From positions 496,001 through 560,000 of the forward strand of contig NZ_LXRG01000192.1 of assembly GCF_001651035.1 (NCBI RefSeq): a DNA stretch of 64,000 nucleotides, read 5' to 3'. Positions within the stretch are counted from its first letter, which is position 1. Every line of letters starts with the position of its first letter. Under the pieces are notes generated by a model. The model was given only the letters and a program-made list of their open reading frames with translations. It was not told the origin of the DNA and did no database searches. The DNA is from Halomonas sp. ALS9 (lineage in GTDB: Bacteria > Pseudomonadota > Gammaproteobacteria > Pseudomonadales > Halomonadaceae). Below, one piece after another: positions 37,333-45,966 of the stretch. The position numbers and the translations under genes are program-made.

Positions 37333-37413
37333 CTACCGTGTTTTATGTAAATAAGCGCGCCCGATAAACAAAAAACACATAAAAGCTCCAATACCGCCGA
37401 AAATCGTCATCAT
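37333..37413 (-). CDS. Possible 26-residue membrane peptide (minus strand)
   Basis: A short antisense-oriented frame with AAGAGG 5 nt before two tandem ATG codons, encoding a hydrophobic peptide (IFGGIGAFMCFLFIG) with a basic tail. The gap also holds a 7-bp inverted repeat (37328-37334 with 37354-37360). Very weak evidence. Confidence 0.2.
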   Translation of the reverse strand: MMTIFGGIGAFMCFLFIGRAYLHKTR

Positions 37414-37510
37414 CAAGCCTCTTACAACTATGCAATAGGAACTTCGATGGTCACAGCCTGTAGCCCCCTGCCAGCGGGCACCGCCGCCATCACCGTACCA
37501 AGGCCCTAAC

Positions 37511-38068
37511 ATGAAGAAAGCCGCCCTCTCCGCGCTGGTTATCGCCTCGCTTCTCGCCCTGTTTTTTGGCTGGAGCCTATACAAAACAATCAGCGCCCCC
37601 GCCAGGACTCAAGTCGTCAGCCCACAAGGCGGCTACCTGATCGAGTCCGTGACGGTTTTTGACCCCCTGGAGATTTTAAGCGGCCTTCTTGTTCCCTTTT
37701 CAGAGTGGGGCCAGATGTCGTACCTGCGCATCATCGACCGCCAGGATCCGTCGAAGGTTTACCGCACCCCGATGTTTGCCACTTCGTATACAGATTTCTC
37801 GCTTAGATCAGAAGATAGTCGGTACCTGGACGCGATAGTATGGGTAAAATTCGACAAGCAAGAGCAACGCTTCATTATCGGCATGCCGGACTGGCGCCCG
37901 AACTGGCGCAACATTTTTATCAGCAACACACCCTACAAGTCGGACGGGGATTTCACGCCTTGCATGGAGCGACTCTCTCCGGAGGAGCGTGCCTTAGGAT
38001 TCGGGGGGAAATGGCTGAGTCGCCTGAGAGCGTTTACGATGGTGACGCCGTGTTCAGCCAACCGCTAG
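37511..38068 (+). CDS. Hypothetical membrane-anchored protein
   Basis: A 185-residue protein, not recognised. It has an N-terminal membrane helix (residues 4-26) and a soluble domain of mixed alpha/beta character. It follows the toxin and putative immunity gene at 226 bp, so it may be a second immunity or accessory factor of the PAAR island, or unrelated. AAGG lies 7 nt before the ATG. Confidence 0.6.
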   Translation: MKKAALSALVIASLLALFFGWSLYKTISAPARTQVVSPQGGYLIESVTVFDPLEILSGLLVPFSEWGQMSYLRIIDRQDPSKVYRTPMFATSYTDFSLRSEDSRYLDAIVWVKFDKQEQRFIIGMPDWRPNWRNIFISNTPYKSDGDFTPCMERLSPEERALGFGGKWLSRLRAFTMVTPCSANR

Positions 38069-38240
38069 GCTGGCTGGAACTTCGATGGGCTAGCACCCAG
38101 CCTGCTGGATACTAAGCCGCCTTGTTGGAATAACAGAACTCCCTCTAAGCGCCAAAATCGCATAAAGCGAAATTAGCTTATTGACCAGGTCGGGCTTGAA
38201 GTTCGGCATGCTGACCACTCCTCGACCGTTTTAACGATCT
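38069..38240. other. Intergenic region before cioA, first part
   Basis: No supported gene. The minus strand holds a 39-codon frame (38090-38209) with GAGGAG 8 nt before its ATG, starting MPNFKPDLVNKL. It matches nothing I know and may be a gene remnant. Confidence 0.35.
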
Positions 38241-38269
38241 CACCAAGACCAAGGCGTTGGTGGTTTTTT
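38241..38269 (+). terminator. Candidate Rho-independent terminator
   Basis: A 6-bp stem (38241-38246 with 38257-38262) followed by GTTTTTT on the plus strand. It would end transcription from the PAAR island before cioA. Confidence 0.5.
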
Positions 38270-38431
38270 ACAGCATCAATGCTGACCGCATAGCAACTGA
38301 TCTGGTTTTTTAGTGAAAAACTGGGTCTGTTATGAAATACAGCGAACGATAGACTATTCCGATGAAGTCACACAGTGGCTATACCGGCCCACTCTTTAGT
38401 TAAGACAGTGGCTGTCATCGGAGGAAGCGTC

Positions 38432-39838
38432 ATGCTCGGAATTGAGGCCATTGATCTGGCCAGGGTGCAGTTTGCCTTTACTATTTCCTTTCACATTATT
38501 TTTCCCGCCATCACCATTGGCTTAGCCAGCTATCTGGCCGTGCTGGAAGGGCTATGGTTAAAGACCCAGCGGGATACCTATCGCCACCTTTACCACTTCT
38601 GGTCAAAAATCTTTGCCGTCAACTTTGCCATGGGCGTGGTCTCAGGCATTGTGATGGCGTACCAGTTTGGCACCCACTGGAGCGGGTTTTCCGCCTTCGC
38701 AGGCAGCGTCACGGGGCCACTACTCACCTACGAAGTGCTCACGGCCTTCTTTCTTGAGGCCGGCTTTCTAGGGGTGATGCTATTTGGCTGGGAGCGCGTC
38801 GGCCGAGGCCTGCACTTTTTTGCCACCTGCATGGTCGCACTCGGCACGCTCGTATCGATGTTTTGGATCCTCTCCTCCAACAGCTGGATGCAGACCCCGC
38901 AAGGCCACGAGATCATCGATGGCGTGGTGATTCCCGTTGATTGGATGAAGATTGTCTTCAATCCCTCTTTTCCTTACCGACTGGCCCATATGGCGCTGGC
39001 GGCTTTTTTAAGCACAGCACTGTTTGTCGCGGCCTCTGCCGCGTGGCTATTGCTACGCGGCAAACAGTCGCCTGAAGTTCGCACCATGCTCTCCATGGCG
39101 CTGATCATGCTGGCGATCACTGCACCGCTTCAGGCCGTGGTGGGGGATTTTCATGGTCTGAATACGCTGGAACACCAGCCCGCCAAGATCGCCGCTATCG
39201 AAGGGCATTGGGATAACAGCAGCGGCGAACCCACGCCACTGATTCTGTTCGGCTGGCCCGATATGGCGGGCGAAGAAACACGCTTCAAAGTGGAGATTCC
39301 CGTGCTGGGCAGCCTGCTGTTAAAACACAGTCTGACCGAGCAAATCCCCGCACTTAAGGAGTTCGCTCCGGAAGACCGCCCCAATTCGACCATCGTGTTC
39401 TGGAGCTTTCGGTTAATGGTCGGGCTTGGGATGTTAATGATCTTACTTGCCATCGTGGGCAACACCCTGCGCGTCAAAGGGCGGCTATATACATCCCGCC
39501 GCTTTCTGCTGTTCACGTTAGGCATGGGGCCAGCGGGGCTCGTGGCCTTGCTGGCAGGATGGTTTACCACCGAAGTAGGCCGTCAACCCTGGGTGGTTTA
39601 CGGGTTATTAAGAACCGCCGATGCAGCCTCCGCGCACAGTGCTGTGCACCTAAGTATTAGTTTGAGTGTTTTTGTGGTGGTGTATTTGGCTGTCTTCGGC
39701 ACCGGCGTTATCTACATGATGCGCTTGGTCAATAAAGGGCCAAGTGATCCTTCCTCGCCTGCCTTAGGTGGCCCTGGCCATCAACGCACGCCTGCCCGCC
39801 CTCTCTCGGCGGCTAACGAATCGCTGACGACTCACTAA
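38432..39838 (+). CDS. cioA: Cytochrome bd-type ubiquinol oxidase subunit I (CioA, short Q-loop)
   Basis: Haem-bearing subunit of a bd-type quinol oxidase in the inner membrane. The 468-residue length, clearly below the ~520 of E. coli CydA, and the short segment after the quinol-binding region indicate the short-Q-loop (CIO, cyanide-insensitive) subgroup. Haem-ligand regions are visible: FTISFHIIFP near the N-terminus and the GVVSGIVMAYQFGTHW loop. GGAGG lies 7 nt before the chosen ATG (MLGIEAIDLARVQFAF). The frame extends 19 codons upstream but without a ribosome site. First of cioAB. Confidence 0.94.
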   Translation: MLGIEAIDLARVQFAFTISFHIIFPAITIGLASYLAVLEGLWLKTQRDTYRHLYHFWSKIFAVNFAMGVVSGIVMAYQFGTHWSGFSAFAGSVTGPLLTYEVLTAFFLEAGFLGVMLFGWERVGRGLHFFATCMVALGTLVSMFWILSSNSWMQTPQGHEIIDGVVIPVDWMKIVFNPSFPYRLAHMALAAFLSTALFVAASAAWLLLRGKQSPEVRTMLSMALIMLAITAPLQAVVGDFHGLNTLEHQPAKIAAIEGHWDNSSGEPTPLILFGWPDMAGEETRFKVEIPVLGSLLLKHSLTEQIPALKEFAPEDRPNSTIVFWSFRLMVGLGMLMILLAIVGNTLRVKGRLYTSRRFLLFTLGMGPAGLVALLAGWFTTEVGRQPWVVYGLLRTADAASAHSAVHLSISLSVFVVVYLAVFGTGVIYMMRLVNKGPSDPSSPALGGPGHQRTPARPLSAANESLTTH

Positions 39839-39855
39839 AGGATAAGGGGTGCACC

Positions 39856-40863
39856 ATGGGAATCGATCTATCGCTCACCTGGGCCATTATCATTATGTTC
39901 GGCGTGATGATGTATGTGGTCATGGATGGCTTTGACTTAGGCATTGGCCTACTTTTTCTACGCGTTCATGACGAGCAGGAACGCGACATTATGATGAACA
40001 CCGTTGCCCCCGTGTGGGACGGCAACGAAACTTGGCTGGTGCTAGGCGGCGCAGGACTATTCGCCGCCTTCCCACTCGCCTACGCCGTCGTGTTGGAAGC
40101 GCTGGCGATTCCACTCATCGTGATGCTGTTAGGGCTTATTTTTCGTGGCGTCGCCTTTGAGTTTCGCTTCAAAGCCTCCCCCCAGCGGCGCCATGTGTGG
40201 GATAAAGCCTTTATTGGCGGCTCGCTGATGGCGACCGCGGCACAAGGGGTTGCCTTGGGCGGCTATATTCAGGGTATCGCTTTCGATGGCGCTCATTTCA
40301 GCGGTGGCTCACTGGACTGGCTAACGCCTTTCTCGCTGTTTTGCGGCATTGGTCTGCTGTTTGCCTATGCACTACTGGGCAGCACCTGGCTGATTATGAA
40401 GACCGACGGCGCTCTGCAACAACGCATGTACCGGATCACTAAGCCTCTGATGCTCGGGCTGCTGGTAATGATCGCTTTCGTCAGCGTATGGACGCCGCTG
40501 GCCTACCCGAACATTGCAGAACGCTGGTTTTCCCTGCCCAACTTGCTGTGGTTCTTACCGGTACCGCTGTTAGTGGCGCTGACCGGCTGGTGGCTATGGC
40601 GCGCTATCACCTTTCAAGACAACGCGCTGCCGTTTGTGCTGGTACTGGCGCTGGTCTTTCTAGGCTACAGCGGTCTGGGAATTAGCCTGTGGCCGACGAT
40701 TATCCCGCCTGATGCGTCCATCTGGCAGGTCGCCGCCCCCGCCCAAAGCCAAGGCTTTGCCTTAGTAGGCACGCTGTTTATTCTGCCGATCATCTTGATG
40801 TACACCGCCTGGAGCTACTATGTATTCCGCGGCAAGGTGAAACCTGGCGATGCTTATCATTAA
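39856..40863 (+). CDS. cioB: Cytochrome bd-type ubiquinol oxidase subunit II (CioB)
   Basis: Second large membrane subunit of the bd oxidase (335 residues, about eight helices), with the conserved MYVVMDGFDLGIGLL and PVWDGNETWLVLGG motifs. It starts 17 bp after cioA and is followed at 33 bp by a tiny third gene. It stabilises the haem-bearing CioA in the membrane. Confidence 0.95.
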   Translation: MGIDLSLTWAIIIMFGVMMYVVMDGFDLGIGLLFLRVHDEQERDIMMNTVAPVWDGNETWLVLGGAGLFAAFPLAYAVVLEALAIPLIVMLLGLIFRGVAFEFRFKASPQRRHVWDKAFIGGSLMATAAQGVALGGYIQGIAFDGAHFSGGSLDWLTPFSLFCGIGLLFAYALLGSTWLIMKTDGALQQRMYRITKPLMLGLLVMIAFVSVWTPLAYPNIAERWFSLPNLLWFLPVPLLVALTGWWLWRAITFQDNALPFVLVLALVFLGYSGLGISLWPTIIPPDASIWQVAAPAQSQGFALVGTLFILPIILMYTAWSYYVFRGKVKPGDAYH

Positions 40864-40896
40864 CCCCTTTCGCCACCCGTATTGAGGAGCAAGACA

Positions 40897-41019
40897 ATGA
40901 AACCTCTCGCCAAGCGCCTGGGCTGGTTAGTCACTATCTGGCTTTCGAGTGTGGGTGTTCTATTGCTGATTTCGTTGGGGCTTAAGTTTGTGATGGGAAT
41001 GGCTGGATTGACTAGTTAA
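40897..41019 (+). CDS. Small membrane protein, DUF2474-like oxidase subunit
   Basis: A 40-residue protein starting at ATG 40897 with AGGAG 8 nt upstream. A basic N-terminus (MKPLAKRLGWLVTIWL) leads into a single membrane helix to residue ~34. Single-helix peptides of this type (DUF2474, CydX-like) follow cioAB in many proteobacteria and are thought to stabilise the oxidase. Position and sequence type fit well. Confidence 0.8.
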   Translation: MKPLAKRLGWLVTIWLSSVGVLLLISLGLKFVMGMAGLTS

Positions 41020-41408
41020 AACGCTCAACCCAAGAAGAGGCGTAATTCGGCTTTGATGGGCTCGGTGATATGGCGTGGGTGTTGATTTGCTTATCTAAAC
41101 AAACTTGTGCAACCAGTCCTTCCATTAATCCACTCTGGATAATCTGTCTGAGCGTTCTGATCTGCAAATCTATTGAGCGTAAATTTTTCGGCGACACGGG
41201 AGAAGTGCTGATTAGCTGCCCAATGACATTCCTTAAGAGGTTACTTCTATTCAATACCCTAACTTAGCTTTTTTTACTAAATTAACCTTGTTAAGATAGC
41301 TAGAAAACTAGGCACACTGATTAAAATTTGCTAGGGAACGCTGGACTTGTACTCACTCCATCTCGCGTGCAACGCACGCCCTGCCCTTGCTTTATTGAAC
41401 TCGCTGTT
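41020..41408. other. Gap between cioAB and the srf operon
   Basis: About 390 bp without a supported gene. The minus strand has an open frame of 80 codons (41012-41254, TTG start) ending within the small oxidase gene; I do not recognise its product and regard it as a possible gene remnant. A stretch of T near 41270 follows it on the plus strand. Confidence 0.4.
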
Positions 41409-41439
41409 TTGACACTGGCTCACCTGAACCAGTTATAAA
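41409..41439 (+). promoter_or_regulatory. Candidate sigma-70 promoter of the srf operon
   Basis: TTGACA at 41409-41414 and a TATAAA-type -10 around 41433-41439, spaced about 18 nt, end 27 bp before the srfA start codon. An AAGG ribosome site lies 7 nt before that ATG. This is the only recognisable promoter for the eleven-gene operon. Confidence 0.55.
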
Positions 41440-41466
41440 ATGGTTCTATCGAAGTAAGGTTCAGAA

Positions 41467-42897
41467 ATGACATCCCTTTTGTTGCATAGCGGTAAGACAG
41501 AGCAGTATCGCGCACTAGGCGAAACGGGTCAGCCGATCTATCACTCTGCTTTACAATTACGCAAAGCCATTGCCCGCCGATTGAAAGGCCGGGAGCGTCA
41601 CCTAGCAATCCCACAACGTGACCAGCAAGGCGAGGGTGTAGACTGGTACAGTGGAATAACAGGCGACGTAGTGCCTTGGAGAAGCGCGACCGAAAGCGAA
41701 AAAGAAGATGCGCGCCTTCAGCTAGAGTCCTTTAGAAAAGAGATCCAAGCGGTTGAAATACCCGATGAAGGACAAGGCGGCGACCGTGAAGTCTTTGCCC
41801 GTTTGCTCAAATGGGTTTGCCATTTTCCAGATGATAACTTCGTTTACTTAGTTAATGGTACACCGGTGCTCACTTTCTGGGGTTTTACACACCCGGAAAC
41901 CGACCGACATGCCAACCCACTTCAGTGCCTTTATCCTGAAGCCATACCGGAGCCTTCATCGCCGATTGCTTCCACCCCTAAATCACTAGCAGCCCAAACG
42001 CCGCTCGCTGAAACGATGATAGTTGAAGAAACAAAGCGCCCCTGGTGGCGTCGCATGTGGTGGCTGCTACCTCTCCTGTTGCTTCTTCTAGGGTTGCTTT
42101 TGTTTTTTGGCTTAAAGGCCTGCTCTACTTCAAATACTGGGATAAATTTGCCATCCGGTAAAGTGCCCGAACTGACGTCTTCTCAGCCGGTGTGGAAGGG
42201 GTGGGATGTATGGCCTTTTAAGGTAGAGTCCAGAGACATTGCATTGCGCGATGGAACCATAGGGTTGAATGGTGATTTGGATCTGCCAGCGTTCAGAAGC
42301 AGACTAGGAGCGCTAGATTGGGCGCTCCCAACTACTGGCCTCCCAACCACAGGCCTCCCTAATATCGGCCTGCCTGATGCTAACAATACTTTGAACTTAC
42401 CCGGCACATCACTTCCTACCGGTGAGTTGCCAGAAATAAGCGAATTGCCGCAAGGAACGGCACCACAAGAACCTGTCGCAGTGGAGCCGGGAAGCCCTGA
42501 TACCATTGCGCCTCCCGAGCTGGAGCCACTAAGCCTGCCCGCCGACTCTCCGGACGGTGCCGCAGAGTTTCTCAACGGTAACTGGCGCGGTGCTGGCGTA
42601 ATGGATAGCCAAAGCGGCCGCCCGCTTCAGGTAAGGTATGTATTTGATCAGGGTGAAGGTCAAATGCAAATCCGTCGCGGTGGTGCTAACGGCATGGTTT
42701 GTATTGGCCCTGTGGCCGCCACGATGCAAGGCGGTGAGCTACAAGTTGAGGCCCAAGAACATGCTCGCTGTGAGGACGGTAGCAACTACGAGATGCCGCG
42801 AGTGGAGTGTCGTCAAGGCAGTGGCGAAATAGCTGACTGTGCAGCCAGCTACGATGACGAGCCTTTTCCCATGCAGCTGCAGAAAGCCAGCGAATAG
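41467..42897 (+). CDS. srfA: SrfA-family protein (bitopic membrane protein)
   Basis: First gene of the srf operon; 476 residues. The N-terminal cytoplasmic part (1-190) includes a motif YLVNGTPVLTFW (127-138) shared with the last gene of this operon. A Pro-rich linker and basic WWRRMWW lead into a membrane helix (198-217), then a periplasmic region with a Leu-Pro repeat stretch (GLPTTGLPNIGLP) and a small C-terminal cysteine-containing domain (375-470). Sequence and neighbours identify it as SrfA of the SrfABC set, named in Salmonella as SsrB-regulated genes. Molecular role unknown. Confidence 0.85.
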   Translation: MTSLLLHSGKTEQYRALGETGQPIYHSALQLRKAIARRLKGRERHLAIPQRDQQGEGVDWYSGITGDVVPWRSATESEKEDARLQLESFRKEIQAVEIPDEGQGGDREVFARLLKWVCHFPDDNFVYLVNGTPVLTFWGFTHPETDRHANPLQCLYPEAIPEPSSPIASTPKSLAAQTPLAETMIVEETKRPWWRRMWWLLPLLLLLLGLLLFFGLKACSTSNTGINLPSGKVPELTSSQPVWKGWDVWPFKVESRDIALRDGTIGLNGDLDLPAFRSRLGALDWALPTTGLPTTGLPNIGLPDANNTLNLPGTSLPTGELPEISELPQGTAPQEPVAVEPGSPDTIAPPELEPLSLPADSPDGAAEFLNGNWRGAGVMDSQSGRPLQVRYVFDQGEGQMQIRRGGANGMVCIGPVAATMQGGELQVEAQEHARCEDGSNYEMPRVECRQGSGEIADCAASYDDEPFPMQLQKASE

Positions 42898-42912
42898 GAC
42901 GGTAAATGCACT

Positions 42913-45900
42913 ATGTTGCCTGAGATAATTAATTTTGAAGAGGTGGTCACTTTAGTCAGCCACTCCGGTGTTCAATTCATCGATTTCGGTTTAACACTGG
43001 ACCCACGTAAAGAGCCGGCTGGGGAATTTATGTACCTAGCCACCGCTGACAAGATGCTGGCTCGCCTGCTGGTTAACGAAGAGGATGGCTCTCTTTTTCA
43101 CGAAGTAGAGCCTGGTAAGTTTGAAACAGTCAAACAACCGCAATTCGATATGGCGATGGCAACCAGCCTTGAGCAACTGAACGCCACTTGGCTTCCGCTC
43201 CCATTCTTCCGTTTTCGCCCGCCAAGCAAGTTTGATGAAGGTCCCGCTAACTGGGCACGTATGCGCCTTATTGCCCTTGATGAGCCAGATATTGATGGCC
43301 ATACCCACCGTCTGACGCTGGCGTTTGATACACAAACACTTCCACGTCGCGACAATACGGCTTACCTGTGCCCCACCAATGACGATGTAAACTCTGGCAC
43401 TAACTTCCGCTTAGCCACTAGCACATCCAATATGCGCTGGTTTCTTGATCAGTCTTGGGTCAAGGAGTGGCTTGAGGAGCTTTTTCGCGAAGCCAACCCT
43501 AAGCTCGACAGCCAAGAAATGCGTGAAGGGCTAGACGAATGCCAGCACTTAGCACACTACCTTAACGTGCTCAGTTTGCTGCGGCGGCCAATTGAAGAAG
43601 AGCATAAAAAGCAAGATCCGTATGTTGAGATCCCTGATATAAAAGTGATTTCTCAACAGGAAGGCGTGATCCCTGTTGACTTAGTACTGGATGTAGGCAA
43701 TTCGCGCACATGCGGCATCCTGGTCGAAGACCACGGTCAATCAGGCATGGGCTTGAAGCATAACTACGTGCTGGAGTTACGTGACCTCGTTGATCCTGAA
43801 CGTGTCTATCGAGAACCTTTTGAAAGCCGGATCGAGTTTTCACAAACCTTCTTTGGCAAAGATCATTTATCAGTCAAAAGTGGCCGCCACGATGCTTTCC
43901 AATGGCCAACAATTGCACGAGTCGGTGTTGAAGCTGGCCGTTTAGCGGGGCGCAGGCGAGGTACCGAAGGCTCTACAGGACTCTCAAGCCCTAAGCGCTA
44001 TTTGTGGGATGATGACACCTACCGCCATGGCTGGCGTTTTAACAGCGCCTATGTGCGCACTGATACCGAACCCCATGCCACAGCCGCCCCATTCTCTCAC
44101 CTAATCAATGAGTTGGGCGATGCCCTCTACACGCTGAATGAAGAGGATCAGCTACCGGTTTTCAAACCTCACTATTCGCGTAGCTCATTGATGACGTTTA
44201 TGCTGGCAGAGGTGTTAGCTCAAGCGCTGATGCAAATAAATAGCGCAGCACAGCGCGTTCGCCAAGGCCACACGAACCGTGCTCGACATCTGCGTTCCAT
44301 TACACTCACTGTCCCGCCAGCCTTGCCTCAAGCAGAACGAAGCCTGTTTGTGTCCCGCTTAGAGCAAGCAGTAGCGCTCATCTGGAAAAGCCTGGGCTGG
44401 CATGAAGATGAAGAAGAGAGCAACCCCTTTGAGGCCAGCGATGACGGTACGCTGCGTGTACCGATGCCACGTTTACGCGTGGAGTGGGATGAAGCTTCCT
44501 GCGGGCAGTTGGTGTACCTTTATACCGAAATAAAAGAGAACTTTGCTGGCCATCCTGAGGAGTTTTTCGCGACCCTTGCCCGCCCCGACAAGACGGATCG
44601 CGAGCGGATCACTCTAGCGACGATTGATATTGGCGGCGGCACAACCGATTTGGTCATTACTGACTACTATCTTGATCGTAATGGCGCTGCTAGCGGCGGC
44701 AGCAATGTCTTCGTGGTACCTGAGCAGCGATTTCGCGACGGTTTTCGTGTAGCAGGCGATGATATTCTACTGGATGTTATTCAGCTTTTTATCCTTCCAA
44801 GCCTCGAGGCGGCACTCAAGGAAGCAGGGGTCACTTCAGCTGATGCCATGATGTCACGGCTATGTGGTCAGGAAGGGGCAAACGCTCAGGATCAAGTGCT
44901 TCGTCAACAGCTCAACCTTCAAGTATTTACCCCTCTCGGGCTAGCACTGCTTGAATCCTATGAAACCTTCGACCCTGAAAAGCCTACAGGGCCTACGACT
45001 CTTACCTACGGCGAACGCCTGGGCGAGCAAGCAGTGAGTGATTCGGTACATCGCTACGTAAACAATGCGCTGCGCCGTGAGCTTGGTCTTGATGTCACTT
45101 TTAACTTGATGAGTATTCCACTCACGTTCAATTTATTGGAAGTTCACCACGCCTTTATAAAAGATCGTTTTAATATCTGCAAAACACTCGCCTCTCTGTG
45201 CGAAGTGGTCTTTCAGTATCAGTGCGATAACCTATTGCTCACGGGCAGGCCTTCACGTTTACCAGGTATCCAAGCATACCTGCGCAAATTATTGCCCCTT
45301 CCCCCTGGACGTATTTTGCCAATGCAAGGGTACCGCACTGGCAGTTGGTATCCTTTCCATCGCAATGGGCGCATAGATGATCCAAAGAGCACTGCTTCCG
45401 TAGGCGCTATGCTTTGCCTGCTGTGCGCTCAGCGCAACCTCTCTAACTTCTTTTTCAATGCAGCGGCGTTACGGCCCTACTCAACCATTCGCCATATCGG
45501 CCTGATCGATAACAACAATACGATCCCTCACACGGATGTGACTTACCGCGACATCACGACTACTGAAAATGGCACCACCATTACGCTGGATAATGAAGGT
45601 GTAGTGGAACCTCCCACTATCGAAATGCGCGGACCGTTAAGGATTGGTTTCCGCCAGCTAAGTGCACAGCGCTGGACAGCATCACCTCTCTACACCCTGG
45701 ACTTTACTGCGACAGGCGCCGAAAAGCTGGCTAAGGCGGAAGCCAAAACTGGCCAAGCACCAGTGTTGAAAGTGAGATTAGATGTCGATGAACGCGCTGG
45801 GAAAGGAAGTTTAATCAGCGATCGCCTGAAGATCGTCAGCGTTGATACTGATGGAGAAAGCAGTTTTAGCCCGCGTGACCTCAAGCTACAGCTCAATACC

Positions 45901-45966
45901 CTTAATGATGCCGGGCTGGGAGATACCAACTACTGGCTGGATAGCGGGAGCGTGAAGCGCATATGA
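42913..45966 (+). CDS. srfB: SrfB-family actin/Hsp70-like ATPase
   Basis: A 1017-residue cytoplasmic protein of the SrfB family. Three actin/Hsp70 superfamily motifs are in the right order: phosphate-1 loop LDVGNSRTCG (259-268), phosphate-2 loop IDIGGGTTDL (571-580) and adenosine motif LLLTGRPSRLPG (774-785). A family-specific N-terminal region (1-240) and C-terminal beta-rich tail (860-1017) flank the ATPase fold. It should bind ATP and either polymerise or act as a chaperone-like switch. The stop overlaps srfC by 4 bp (ATGA). Confidence 0.9.
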   Translation: MLPEIINFEEVVTLVSHSGVQFIDFGLTLDPRKEPAGEFMYLATADKMLARLLVNEEDGSLFHEVEPGKFETVKQPQFDMAMATSLEQLNATWLPLPFFRFRPPSKFDEGPANWARMRLIALDEPDIDGHTHRLTLAFDTQTLPRRDNTAYLCPTNDDVNSGTNFRLATSTSNMRWFLDQSWVKEWLEELFREANPKLDSQEMREGLDECQHLAHYLNVLSLLRRPIEEEHKKQDPYVEIPDIKVISQQEGVIPVDLVLDVGNSRTCGILVEDHGQSGMGLKHNYVLELRDLVDPERVYREPFESRIEFSQTFFGKDHLSVKSGRHDAFQWPTIARVGVEAGRLAGRRRGTEGSTGLSSPKRYLWDDDTYRHGWRFNSAYVRTDTEPHATAAPFSHLINELGDALYTLNEEDQLPVFKPHYSRSSLMTFMLAEVLAQALMQINSAAQRVRQGHTNRARHLRSITLTVPPALPQAERSLFVSRLEQAVALIWKSLGWHEDEEESNPFEASDDGTLRVPMPRLRVEWDEASCGQLVYLYTEIKENFAGHPEEFFATLARPDKTDRERITLATIDIGGGTTDLVITDYYLDRNGAASGGSNVFVVPEQRFRDGFRVAGDDILLDVIQLFILPSLEAALKEAGVTSADAMMSRLCGQEGANAQDQVLRQQLNLQVFTPLGLALLESYETFDPEKPTGPTTLTYGERLGEQAVSDSVHRYVNNALRRELGLDVTFNLMSIPLTFNLLEVHHAFIKDRFNICKTLASLCEVVFQYQCDNLLLTGRPSRLPGIQAYLRKLLPLPPGRILPMQGYRTGSWYPFHRNGRIDDPKSTASVGAMLCLLCAQRNLSNFFFNAAALRPYSTIRHIGLIDNNNTIPHTDVTYRDITTTENGTTITLDNEGVVEPPTIEMRGPLRIGFRQLSAQRWTASPLYTLDFTATGAEKLAKAEAKTGQAPVLKVRLDVDERAGKGSLISDRLKIVSVDTDGESSFSPRDLKLQLNTLNDAGLGDTNYWLDSGSVKRI

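Noticed and set aside
38090..38209. 39-codon minus-strand frame with a good ribosome site
   Set aside because: Too short, no helix or family, and the gene it would belong to is not visible; mentioned only within the gap entry.
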